From positions 1 to 58,808 of the forward strand of contig CAMVIM010000023.1 of NCBI GenBank assembly GCA_947167515.1: DNA of 58,808 nt. The letters are read 5' to 3'. The position numbers were made by a program, and so were the translations under genes. A model generated the notes under the pieces. That model ran no database searches. It worked only from the letters and a program-made list of their open reading frames with translations, and had not been told where the DNA came from. Positions 32,743 through 41,082 of this stretch are shown in pieces. How positions within the stretch are numbered: the stretch's first letter is position 1; each line of letters begins with the position of its first letter. The DNA comes from an uncultured Prevotellaceae bacterium (lineage in GTDB: Bacteria > Bacteroidota > Bacteroidia > Bacteroidales > Bacteroidaceae).

Positions 32743-32857
32743 CATCAGTCCTTCTTCTCCTGACATCCGTCTTTCTCTTCCAGCAGTTTTTGTCTTTCTC
32801 TTTGCCGACTTTCTTCCTTCTCTTTTTCCCTCATTTTTCCCAATTGTCTTTTGCTGA

Positions 32858-32904
32858 TTTTTCCGAGCAAAAAAAATAGGTCGCGTTTTTTTTGCTCGGA
32901 AAAA
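32858..32904. terminator. 19-bp perfect inverted repeat after holA
   Basis: TTTTTCCGAGCAAAAAAAA (32858-32876) and its exact complement (32886-32904) enclose a 9-nt loop; a third copy of the arm, TTTTTCCGAGCAAAAA, lies at 33118-33133. It probably terminates holA transcripts about 120 nt after the stop, but A/T tracts on both sides would let it work in either direction. Confidence 0.6.
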
Positions 32905-33203
32905 TGGTGCAGAAAAAAATGGAAGGCATTTTTTTGTTCAAAAAAGTGATGCTGAAAATCATTTTTAGGCTTCCCAAAATCTTGTGGGAGGGGTCATTTT
33001 TTGTTCTTGAAAGGTCGAAAAAAATCTCTTTCGTCAAAAAAACAAATCAAAAAAATAGGGCATCTTTCTTCGGAATATCAGCCGTTTAACGATGAAAAAG
33101 GGCTTCTGAAAATCGCGTTTTTCCGAGCAAAAACGAGGTCAAAATCACCTGTTCGATTCTCGCTAAAACGCCTCCTTTTTCCTTCATGAAAAGTCCCCCA
33201 AAT

Positions 33204-33659
33204 TTTACGTTATTATTTTTTAAGTTTTATTTTCTTGCGATTTACAGAAGTAAACGGATTCGTTTGTAAAAAGTGTTTACATAAGTAACACACCCGAAAT
33301 CGTATAAAGGTGTTCAATGATGTAAAATGAGGAATATTTACATTTTGAAGAGTAAAGGCTTTAGAAGTGTAAATGCAAGCACATTCACCTAAATGAAATG
33401 AAATATAACTATGTGATTTGTTGCTTTTTGTCCCATATTATCTGCACTTCTGATTTAATATCAGCGTTGTAAAACCCCTTTTTCAAGGTTATTTGGCTAT
33501 GTACCCCACTTTTACCGCTATTTATCAAGTAATAACTTGGAATTAACCAATCAGTTATATTCCTGATAGAAAGTGATAGAGCAGAACCATTTTACAACAC
33601 AAAACAACATGTTTGTAAAGCATACAAATGTAAAGACGTCGCTACTTTAAGGATGTAAA
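33204..33659 (+). promoter_or_regulatory. Cluster of TTTAC/GTAAA motifs before an XRE-type regulator
   Basis: About 15 TTTAC or GTAAA pentamers occur in this AT-rich stretch, several as close inverted pairs (TTTACAGAAGTAAA at 33241-33254; TGTAAA-N10-TTTACA around 33321-33342). The whole 32743-33779 gap has no credible gene; it contains the hairpin above, A/T tracts and this motif cluster. Confidence 0.5.
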
Positions 33660-33734
33660 TATTTTGAAATAGAAAATAAAAATATAAAATTACAAAATTA
33701 AATGAAAATGTTTTGGAAATTGAAAATAAGTTCT

Positions 33735-33742
33735 TACCTTTG
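33735..33742 (+). promoter_or_regulatory. Promoter of the XRE-type regulator
   Basis: TACCTTTG -7 box; start expected near 33749, which rules out an upstream ATG at 33702 and supports ATG 33780. Confidence 0.75.
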
Positions 33743-33779
33743 TAAAAAAATAGAAAACGACACAAAATTGAAAGAAAAG

Positions 33780-34310
33780 ATGACTGATAAGGAAAAAATT
33801 GAACTGATCATTCAGGAAAAGCACCTGAACAATACCCAGTTTTGTAATGAGGTTTGTATAGCTCCTGGTACCCTCTCCCATATCCGTAGTGGTCGAACGG
33901 AACCAACCCTCAATATTTTGCGGAGCATCGTTCAGGCATTTCCTGACATCAACCCAGCATGGCTCTTCTATGGAGAGGAACCGATGTACAAGAATGCGGA
34001 CTCGCCTACTCCCGAAAAAGCGGTGGCAGATGATGCACCCATAAATATAAATAATGTGGAGGAACGGGGTTCGGCAGATGATGACCGCATGCCCCTCTTG
34101 CCCTTCTCGCCCAATGAGAATGCTTCCCCAACCGCCTCTCCCCAGCCTCATGCGGCTTCGCGACACTCATCTACAGCCTCTGTGGCTACGCTGAATGTGC
34201 AGGAAATCGTGGCTGAGACCCTGAAGCAGCAGCAAAGACCTCAGCGTAAGGTGGTTGAAGTGCGCATCTTCTTTGATGATGGCACATTTGAGACTTTTAG
34301 CGCCAAGTGA
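33780..34310 (+). CDS. XRE-like helix-turn-helix DNA-binding protein
   Basis: 176 residues. N-terminal HTH of the lambda-repressor type (MTDKEKIELIIQEKHLNNTQFCNEVCIAPGTLSHIRSGRTEPTL; recognition helix around APGTLSHIRSG, residues ~28-38), an AWLFYGEEPMY segment typical of Bacteroidota members, a Pro/Ser/Ala-rich linker (~70-140), and a conserved C-terminal strand pair KVVEVRIFFDDGTFETF. The C-terminal motif may be a dimerisation or partner-binding patch. The long motif-rich upstream region makes autoregulation likely. Target genes are unknown. Confidence 0.8.
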   Translation: MTDKEKIELIIQEKHLNNTQFCNEVCIAPGTLSHIRSGRTEPTLNILRSIVQAFPDINPAWLFYGEEPMYKNADSPTPEKAVADDAPININNVEERGSADDDRMPLLPFSPNENASPTASPQPHAASRHSSTASVATLNVQEIVAETLKQQQRPQRKVVEVRIFFDDGTFETFSAK

Positions 34311-34402
34311 TGGCACTTCTTTCCCGTGCGAGGGAGTTGCCTTGCCTTGAAAAAGGTTGCAAGGGGCTGCCTGAAGGGCGATAGGCGATATAACAAAAAT
34401 TT

Positions 34403-34469
34403 AAGGTTGTTAATACATGGACATTTCTTAACATTTTACGGAAGAAATAGTGCATGAATTAACAACCTT
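34403..34469. terminator. Long hairpin after the XRE-type gene
   Basis: 17-nt arms 34403-34419 and 34453-34469 match at 16 of 17 positions (AAGGTTGTTAAT core); inside them ATTTCTT pairs with AAGAAAT. GTTTTGTC follows on the plus strand. Probably the terminator of the regulator gene, 93 nt past its stop. Confidence 0.55.
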
Positions 34470-34502
34470 GTTTTGTCTATAAAATGCTTCAAAATAGAAA
34501 AG

Positions 34503-34576
34503 TGACTCGGATGGGACTCAAACCCATGACCTGCAGAACCGGAATCTGACGCTCTATTCAACTGAGCTACCGAGCC
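34503..34576 (-). tRNA. tRNA-Arg (anticodon CCG)
   Basis: 74-nt cloverleaf on the minus strand. Acceptor GGCTCGG pairs with CCGAGTC (one G-U); D stem GCTC/GAGC; anticodon loop TTCCGGT gives CCG, reading CGG; T arm ATGGG-TTTGAGT-CCCAT with the conserved TTGAGTC region. The top pair of the anticodon stem (U27-C43) is a mismatch. Discriminator A; CCA is not encoded. It is followed by a short T-run. Confidence 0.93.
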
Positions 34577-34762
34577 AAAAAGTGCATTTCGGTTGCAAAG
34601 TTAAGAATTTTTATTGATATAATCGATTTTGTCGTATTTTTTTGTGTGATTTTAGAGATTTTGTGCTAATTTTGCAAAGATAACACAATATACGGATAAA
34701 CGTGTGGAGTGTTAGCGTGAGATTTCTCATCAATCGAAACAAGAGCTATTACCAAGACAAAA

Positions 34763-35929
34763 ATGAAGAATAGAATCATACTGGCTGTATTGTGTCTGCT
34801 GTGCGGATTGACACTTTCAGCCCAGAATCAGATAGTGAAACATAAGCATGGGGATTGGTTTTGGGGCGCTGGATTAGGCTTCAGCCAATCGCTTGCAGAG
34901 AATGCGAAGGGAACGGACTTTATTTTTCGTCAGGTGCCTTCGGTGGACCTCCTTTTTGGACATAATTTCACGCCAGCCTTTGGTTTTAAGGTGTCGGGAG
35001 GACTGAATATGCAGGTTTCGCGATGCAGCAAGGCGACGGAAACTGCGATGCCAGAAGTGTATGGTAACGGACGCTACTCATTTAAGTGTCTTACGGCCTC
35101 GTTATCGACCGTTTTTAACTTGACCAACATCTTCTTTGGTTATGAGGTGGAACGTCCGATGACGTGGAGCTTTTTTATGGGTGCAGGTGTCATTAAGACC
35201 CTCAATTTCGATGAAAAAGTCAATCTTTGGAATGTGACTCCAAGTGCTGAAAAACCTTATTATCCGGTAAATAACAAGGGCGGAAACTACATTGTGGCAC
35301 ACGCAGGCTTACAGTGCGATGTGCGCCTCAATGAGCCTTGGGACTTGAGTGTGGAACTGCGCGCCAATGGTACGGACAATAAGTATAATGGCGTGTCGAA
35401 CGGAAATCGATTGGACTTCTACCTTGACTTGATGTTCAACCTTGTGTATCATTTCAAGAACGGAAAACAGCAGTTGCGCCGTTTCCGCGATCCTGTGCGC
35501 CCGCCTTACATCGACCCTGTGCTGATAGACCATACGAGTGACTATCAGGAGACGGTTCGCTATGGAGAGGCTATGTACACGGAGATTCCATTCTATTCGG
35601 GGTTCTACTATCTGAATGCTGCCACGACCAAACGTCTGGAGTTTGTGGCGCGATTCCTGCAGTCGCATCCGTTGGTGAACATTAACATAGTGGGACATCC
35701 AGACATCATTCCCGATGAGGATGTGGAGTATCATCTTCGTTTGGCTCAGAAACGTGCCGAAGTGGTGCGAGAGGCGCTGATTACGAAGTTTCAGGTTGAC
35801 CCGCTTCGTCTTCGCACTAGCTACAACGATAAGGCCTTGCAGTCTTATAAAACGGTGCGTGAATGGGTGCCTGCAGTCAATTTCATCATGGAAGACCCTG
35901 GAGATGCGGGGCCGGCTTTGGATCGCTGA
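34763..35929 (+). CDS. OmpA-like outer-membrane protein
   Basis: 388 residues. Signal peptide MKNRIILAVLCLLCGLTLSAQ; residues ~25-235 alternate as an 8-strand-type barrel (GAGLGFSQSL, FGFKVSGGLNMQVS, DFYLDLMFNLVYHF); the C-terminal ~130 residues are an OmpA/MotB-like domain with NINIVGHPDIIPDEDVEYHLRLAQKRAEVV, where GHPD replaces the usual GHTD and the peptidoglycan-contacting Asp and Arg are kept. Likely anchors the outer membrane to peptidoglycan. Monocistronic: candidate -7 box TAATTTTG at 34667-34674 and its own terminator. Confidence 0.8.
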   Translation: MKNRIILAVLCLLCGLTLSAQNQIVKHKHGDWFWGAGLGFSQSLAENAKGTDFIFRQVPSVDLLFGHNFTPAFGFKVSGGLNMQVSRCSKATETAMPEVYGNGRYSFKCLTASLSTVFNLTNIFFGYEVERPMTWSFFMGAGVIKTLNFDEKVNLWNVTPSAEKPYYPVNNKGGNYIVAHAGLQCDVRLNEPWDLSVELRANGTDNKYNGVSNGNRLDFYLDLMFNLVYHFKNGKQQLRRFRDPVRPPYIDPVLIDHTSDYQETVRYGEAMYTEIPFYSGFYYLNAATTKRLEFVARFLQSHPLVNINIVGHPDIIPDEDVEYHLRLAQKRAEVVREALITKFQVDPLRLRTSYNDKALQSYKTVREWVPAVNFIMEDPGDAGPALDR

Positions 35930-35940
35930 TAAAAACAAGC

Positions 35941-35966
35941 GAAAAAGGCTCTTGTCAGCCTTTTTC
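35941..35966 (+). terminator. Intrinsic terminator of the OmpA-like gene
   Basis: GAAAAAGGCT / AGCCTTTTTC, perfect 10-bp stem with a 6-nt loop, 11 nt past the stop. It may also end the convergent GH127 transcript. Confidence 0.85.
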
Positions 35967-36062
35967 AATCAGCTTGGGGCGTAGGGGTTCTGAAGATGAT
36001 TTCTAATCATTCTGGCTCATTCATTTCCGAATGGTTTCATTCCCGAATGATTTCATGTCGTT

Positions 36063-39000
36063 TTATTTCATCACTTTCTTCCCATTGTGGATGTAGATGT
36101 GGTGGGGAAGTGGATGAGTGACAGGAGTGCCTGAAAGCGTGAACCATTTCTCTTTCTGGCGCATGGCGTTGTTTATGGAGGGTGCTGTTGGGCTTTGAAT
36201 GTTGACAGTTTCGTCTATGTTGCTGATGTTGTCGAGGAAGCCGATGTAGCGGATGATGGAGGTGCCAGTGGTGGAGGTGAGTCCGAAGATGGTGGCTCCT
36301 TGGCAGATGGAAAATGGGTCTCCCGTGTTGTTGGCATCGAGGCCCGACGTGGTCATGTCCCAGACGAAAGCGGTGCCGTTCGAAAGGCGTTGAGTCTTGG
36401 TGGGGGCTACGCTGCTGCCGTGATTGACCCCATTCAGCCACCAGAGGTAAGCCGAGCCGCCCGTGGTTTTTGCGTTGGTGGCAATGACCACCAGATATTT
36501 CTGGTTGGCTTGCAGCAGGTCGTCTTCCGTGTTTTCATAATTCAAAGACAGGCACAGGTTGTTTGTGCCTGTGCCTGCCTTGATGGTGATGGTGTTGTCG
36601 CTGTTGTAAGTAAAGTTGCTTTGTGCCACACGGCCCCCGTCGCCTGTTTGCCAATCGGCTGCGTTCCACTGATAGGCGTGGTCTTTGTAGTCTTTCAGCA
36701 GCCTCAGGTAGTAGAGTCCTGGACACATCGTGTTGGGTGATGCCACAATCTTGAACGTGAGCTTCTTTTTAGCGTTGCCCTTGCTGTCCACGAGCAGTTC
36801 GTCAGGTATGCGGTATTCGACATTGAAGAAGCCTTGCTCGTCAGCTCCCTTCATGCGTTGTTGCACGGTGATGTCGCCAATCTTCTGTCCGTCGATGTAG
36901 ATGTCAGCCACACGCCCACGGTCGGAAGTGATGAATCGGAGCATCAGCGAAACATTGGTCTTGACGCCTTCGGTGTTCTCAACCACATATTGTATATATT
37001 CGTTCGCCTTGGCATCGCGGTAGTTTTCGCCTCGGTAGCTTCCGCTGGTGGAGCCTGTGGAGTACTTGACTTCGTGTCCTGCCTCGCTCTGCTGTTCGCC
37101 AGTAGCCACATAGTCGAGGGTGCGGGCTTGAAGGGCTTGTTCTTCGGCATCTTTGCGACCCATGTCAGAGTTGGCGTAGTCTTCCTGAGTGCCTTGGAAG
37201 AAATAGCAGGAGTAGCGTGAGTGCTGGATGCTGTAGAAAGGCTCAAGTGGCAGGGTGCCCTTGTCGGTATTGAGCGTGAAGCTGAGTTTGGAGAGGTCTT
37301 TTGTCTCGATGTTCTCCAGCACTTTCGAGCGCTCGCCGATGAGGAGGGGGGCCGAAGAGAGGGGCTTGGCAGCGGAACGTGCGCCTGGCGAATGGTCCAT
37401 GCGACCTTCGCCGCCATATTCGTTGGGCAGCTGAGCCTCTGTAGCAGTGCGGGCAGCCAAGAGGATGGGGCCATACTTGAAGGCGATGTAGCTGCTGTAG
37501 TCGGGACATTCCTCATAGCGGAGCGTCATGGGCAGTTCCACCTCCTTCACGTCGCCCTTCTTCCACTTCTTGGTCTCATAGATGTAGCTGGCCTTGCCGT
37601 CGCTGCTTGCCCATGCTGGTTTGCGGATGGCGAGGGTGAAGGTGCCGTCCTTCGTGATGGTCAGCTTCGTCTTCTGCTCGTAGGGGAAGTTGGTTTCCTG
37701 ACGGATGCCGAACTTCTTGCTGTTCAGTTCTGAGGCTGTGAAGAGGTTCACGTAGAGTGTGTCGTTGGTGGCGCTATGGGTGTAGATGAAGTGGCCGTAC
37801 TTCGAGTGGTTCTCCATGCCTGTGCCCACACAGCACCACATGCCCTGATTCACCTGCGAGTAGATGCGGTAGGAGAGGGGGCGCAGCGAGGTGAAATAGA
37901 CGTAGCCTCCCGTTTGGGGGTCTTGGGTGGACATGATGTGGTTCCACATCGTAGCCTCGTAGAAGTCGGCATACTTAGCCTCGTGCGTGTCGTCGAAGAG
38001 GTCTTCGGTGAGTTTCAGCATGTTGTTTGAGTTGCACGACTCGGGACCCTCCATGTTGTTGATGTAGAGGTGTCCGTTCTGATGGTTCTGGAAGTGCTCG
38101 CTGATGGAGTTGCCGCCGATGCAGACGGTGCGGTTCTGTGCCACATCTGTCCAGAAGTTCAGCACCGATTTGCGGTAGTCGGTCAGTGTCTTGTCCTCCT
38201 GCCATGCACGTTCAAATCCTATGTACTTAGGCACCTGCGTGTTGGCATGCTTGCCGTCGAGGAAGGTGGGATTGAACGTCTTCATGCCGTCAATCATCGT
38301 GCGGTGGCTGTACTTCTTGGCACCGTTCAGATATTTCTTGTCGCCAAAAATCTTGTAGGCATCCACCAGTGTCTCGTTCATGCCTCCGTGCTCCCATCCA
38401 AGTACCTGCTGCATCTGCTCGTCGGAGATGTTGCTCACTACGTTCACGCTCCAGTCGCTAAGTCCCTTGAAGAGTTCCTTTGCCAATGTGCTGCCCGTGT
38501 AGAGATAAGCATCGCGCAGACCTGCCAGCACCTTATGCTCGCAGTAGAAAGGCACCCATCCGCCCGACTTGCGGAATTCCGTGAGGTCGCCTGCATAGAG
38601 TCCTGTCCAGATGTGGTTGAGGGGCTGTCCGCCAATGAAGCCTTTTAGCCCCTTTGTGTCATCCTTGTAGGCATCCTGACAGTCTTTCATGATGTTGAGG
38701 CAATAGTCGAGGCGTTCCTTCATTTTTGCCTTCATGTCCGCATCATTAGTGGCAGCATACGCCAGTGCCAGTGCGCTCACATAGTGTCCACCCACATGGC
38801 CGCTGAGGTCGAAACCTGCATCGCCGCCCCAGTTGCGGAAATTCGGATGCTTCTCTTCCCATCCGTAATACTTGGAGGAAGGATCCTTGCTGAGTCCTGC
38901 CTGACGGATGAAGGGGGTCATCAGTCGGTCGTTGTCATACTTGAGCAGCAACTCGTCGTTCACTTCCATCATGGTCTTCATCGGACCGTCCAGCAGCGTC

Positions 39001-39107
39001 ACCTCGCTCAGGTCGAAGTGCTGCGGATAAATCTCGCTTTGTGCGTAGGCACCCGTTGCAAACAGGAGGCTCGAAGCCAAAGTGACAGATAATAGTTTCT
39101 TATTCAT
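36063..39107 (-). CDS. GH127-type beta-L-arabinofuranosidase-like enzyme, exported
   Basis: 1014 residues with a signal peptide ending TGAYAQ. The (alpha/alpha)6 GH127/DUF1680 domain covers ~30-560. Its zinc and nucleophile set is visible: E356-x-C358 (GPESCNS) and C425-C426 (MWCCVGTGMEN), matching Glu338/Cys340/Cys417/Cys418 of the characterised enzyme HypBA1. Beta-sandwich accessory parts follow (~560-960). The extreme C-terminus, PLPHHIYIHNGKKVMK, looks like a type IX secretion tail of Prevotella enzymes. Promoter TACCTTTG (39137-39144, minus). No SusC/D pair is adjacent, so it is an orphan carbohydrate enzyme here. Exact sugar specificity is inferred. Confidence 0.88.
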   Translation of the reverse strand: MNKKLLSVTLASSLLFATGAYAQSEIYPQHFDLSEVTLLDGPMKTMMEVNDELLLKYDNDRLMTPFIRQAGLSKDPSSKYYGWEEKHPNFRNWGGDAGFDLSGHVGGHYVSALALAYAATNDADMKAKMKERLDYCLNIMKDCQDAYKDDTKGLKGFIGGQPLNHIWTGLYAGDLTEFRKSGGWVPFYCEHKVLAGLRDAYLYTGSTLAKELFKGLSDWSVNVVSNISDEQMQQVLGWEHGGMNETLVDAYKIFGDKKYLNGAKKYSHRTMIDGMKTFNPTFLDGKHANTQVPKYIGFERAWQEDKTLTDYRKSVLNFWTDVAQNRTVCIGGNSISEHFQNHQNGHLYINNMEGPESCNSNNMLKLTEDLFDDTHEAKYADFYEATMWNHIMSTQDPQTGGYVYFTSLRPLSYRIYSQVNQGMWCCVGTGMENHSKYGHFIYTHSATNDTLYVNLFTASELNSKKFGIRQETNFPYEQKTKLTITKDGTFTLAIRKPAWASSDGKASYIYETKKWKKGDVKEVELPMTLRYEECPDYSSYIAFKYGPILLAARTATEAQLPNEYGGEGRMDHSPGARSAAKPLSSAPLLIGERSKVLENIETKDLSKLSFTLNTDKGTLPLEPFYSIQHSRYSCYFFQGTQEDYANSDMGRKDAEEQALQARTLDYVATGEQQSEAGHEVKYSTGSTSGSYRGENYRDAKANEYIQYVVENTEGVKTNVSLMLRFITSDRGRVADIYIDGQKIGDITVQQRMKGADEQGFFNVEYRIPDELLVDSKGNAKKKLTFKIVASPNTMCPGLYYLRLLKDYKDHAYQWNAADWQTGDGGRVAQSNFTYNSDNTITIKAGTGTNNLCLSLNYENTEDDLLQANQKYLVVIATNAKTTGGSAYLWWLNGVNHGSSVAPTKTQRLSNGTAFVWDMTTSGLDANNTGDPFSICQGATIFGLTSTTGTSIIRYIGFLDNISNIDETVNIQSPTAPSINNAMRQKEKWFTLSGTPVTHPLPHHIYIHNGKKVMK

Positions 39108-39332
39108 AATAGGTGATTTGGGTTATATTCCGTTTGCAAAGGTACAACTTTTTTTTTGTCCCAACATGATTTTGGCGCAACATCTTTTTTTCATTATGAT
39201 ACATCGACTTCCCAAATATTTGCAGAATTTGTTGTGGATGTGGGAAAAAAGGCATAACTTTGCAGCAAGAAAATAACAAATATCTGAAACTTCAATAACC
39301 TAAATCAATTCATTCAAAAAAAACGACATCAT

Positions 39333-39917
39333 ATGAAAAAGTTAGTTTTCCTTTTTTCCCTTATGACAGGAACGGTCCTTCTGTCGGCACAAACTCCCCA
39401 AAGAACTGTTCAAAGTGCTCAAGCCGCCACTAAGACATTTGTGCTCACCGATGGAAAATTGGGTTCCGTTCAGGTGGGGCAGAAGTTTGCCAACATCCCA
39501 GCAACCTTCGCGGGGCTTTACGACAAATACACGCGCAAGGTGGAGACGATGGCCGATATGGACGGCGAATGGACTGTGGAATATTATCTGTTCACCCTGG
39601 CGGGAAAGGCCATATTCCGAGTGGATGTAGATGACAGCAAGACCATCACCATGCTCACGTTGCAGGCAGGCTCTTCAGCCATTGTGAAGACGCCGGAGGG
39701 CTTCTCTGTAGGCTATCCCGTGCGTTCACTCTTCGCCAAGAAACGCATGGAGTGGAGCACCTATTATGACGGTGAGGCTTTTGCCACCAGCGGGCACTAC
39801 ACCTACAAGATGAGCAGCGACGACCTCATCAACACAGACATTCCTCAAAATGCCAATCAGGTGAAGCCCACCGCCAAGCTCACCGCCATCATCTACAGCG
39901 CGGAAATGGGCTATTAA
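39333..39917 (+). CDS. Exported protein of unknown function
   Basis: 194 residues. Signal peptide MKKLVFLFSLMTGTVLLSAQ. The mature part is predicted beta-rich with a KLGSVQVGQKFANIPATFAGLYDKY segment and several aromatic strands; I recognise no domain. It has its own promoter (TAACTTTG at 39255-39262). The ATP-grasp-like gene begins 22 bp downstream, so the two may be co-transcribed. A periplasmic or surface location follows from the signal peptide only. Confidence 0.65.
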   Translation: MKKLVFLFSLMTGTVLLSAQTPQRTVQSAQAATKTFVLTDGKLGSVQVGQKFANIPATFAGLYDKYTRKVETMADMDGEWTVEYYLFTLAGKAIFRVDVDDSKTITMLTLQAGSSAIVKTPEGFSVGYPVRSLFAKKRMEWSTYYDGEAFATSGHYTYKMSSDDLINTDIPQNANQVKPTAKLTAIIYSAEMGY

Positions 39918-39938
39918 CGAGAACGCCGGCTGTTATCA

Positions 39939-40901
39939 GTGAAGACCTCACCTCCTGTTGCTTTGACTATCCCAAGCATTTTCAACCCATCTAACGACAT
40001 GGCATTGGCAGCCCATGTGCGCCAGTACCTGCCGCCAAAGCGCATCCAGCAGATGGAGGCGGATTTGGCGGCATTGTCATGTGTGTGGGAACACACGCCG
40101 ATGGCAGGGCCATGGGGATGGAGTCTTGCCGCAAAGCAGCGATATAGGCAGATGGGGGTGGCTGAGGAGTTGCTGCCTTCCGACGAGTGGCTGGAAGAGG
40201 TGAGGCGATTGTCGAGCCGAGAGTTCTCATGCTTCTATCTGAAACAATTGTTGGGGACATTGAAGGATGTGAACATGCTGGGATGGGAAATGAGGTATTG
40301 GAACAAGATGCCCGCCTCACAGAGTGATGATGCTTCCTATATCTTCAAGTCCCTGTGGTCCTCATCTGGAAGAGGTGTTTTTGTGGGGCGTGTGGGTGAT
40401 GCACATACCAGAGCGAGGGTGCAGGGTTTCCTTTCTTCGCAGGGCGGTTTTGTGGCTGATGAGTTCTACGAAGATAAGGTCTTGGACTTTGCGATGGAGT
40501 TCTTCGTCCATACAGACCACGTGGTGGACTTCTTGGGCTATTCGGTGTTTCAGACAGGGGAAAGTGGGGTGTATGGCTACAATTATGTGGAGAGCCAAGA
40601 GGAGTTACTGCGACGCATCAATGTGGACGAGACTTTGCTGCAACAACTTATTGCCTATCACAAGGAACATCTTGCCAAGACTGCCTATCACGGTCCCGTT
40701 GGCATCGACATGCTCAAGACGGCAGATGGCAGCATCCATCCTTGTCTCGAAATCAACCTGCGCCTCAACATGGGCATCCTCGCCCTGCTGCTGCATGAGC
40801 AGTACGGCTCGGGGGCGACGGTGGCACTGACCCCTGTGCGTGAACACGGCTTCCAGGCACTGGTGGAGGACGGACGGCTGATGATATTAAGTGAAAAGTG
40901 A
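39939..40901 (+). CDS. ATP-grasp-like protein
   Basis: 320 residues, start GTG 39939 because no ATG fits before residue 21. The N-terminus FNPSNDMALAAHVRQYLPPKR is characteristic of an uncharacterised Bacteroidota family. ATP-grasp features follow: IFKSLWSSSGRGVFVG (nucleotide-binding lysine and glycine loop, ~112-127) and GPVGIDMLKT ... CLEINLRLNMG (~250-280, the metal-binding E-x-N motif). Such enzymes ligate a carboxylate to an amine or thiol; the substrate is unknown. Its last codons run into simple AGTGAAAAGTGAAGAG repeats, so the C-terminus may have been changed by repeat insertion. Confidence 0.7.
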   Translation: MKTSPPVALTIPSIFNPSNDMALAAHVRQYLPPKRIQQMEADLAALSCVWEHTPMAGPWGWSLAAKQRYRQMGVAEELLPSDEWLEEVRRLSSREFSCFYLKQLLGTLKDVNMLGWEMRYWNKMPASQSDDASYIFKSLWSSSGRGVFVGRVGDAHTRARVQGFLSSQGGFVADEFYEDKVLDFAMEFFVHTDHVVDFLGYSVFQTGESGVYGYNYVESQEELLRRINVDETLLQQLIAYHKEHLAKTAYHGPVGIDMLKTADGSIHPCLEINLRLNMGILALLLHEQYGSGATVALTPVREHGFQALVEDGRLMILSEK

Positions 40902-40942
40902 AGAGTGAAAAATCTAAGTTACTCAAGTTTCGGATATTTTTT

Positions 40943-41068
40943 ACAACGGATTGCACGGATTATACGGATTTCTCGTCGCAAGGGGCGACGATGGTCGAGG
41001 GCAGAACAATCCGAATGACAGGAGCCGCCGAGGCTCAAAAAATCCGTATAATCCGTGCAATCCGTTGT
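40943..41068. repeat. 126-bp palindromic element with 9-bp CGGATT repeats
   Basis: Bases 40943-40971 are the exact reverse complement of 41040-41068 (29 bp). The arms are built of 9-bp CGGATTnnn units. Inside are two more hairpins, TCGTCGC/GCGACGA and GAGCC/GGCTC. It lies between convergent genes, 14 bp before the next stop. Confidence 0.88.
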
Positions 41069-41082
41069 GGAAACCTCACTCC

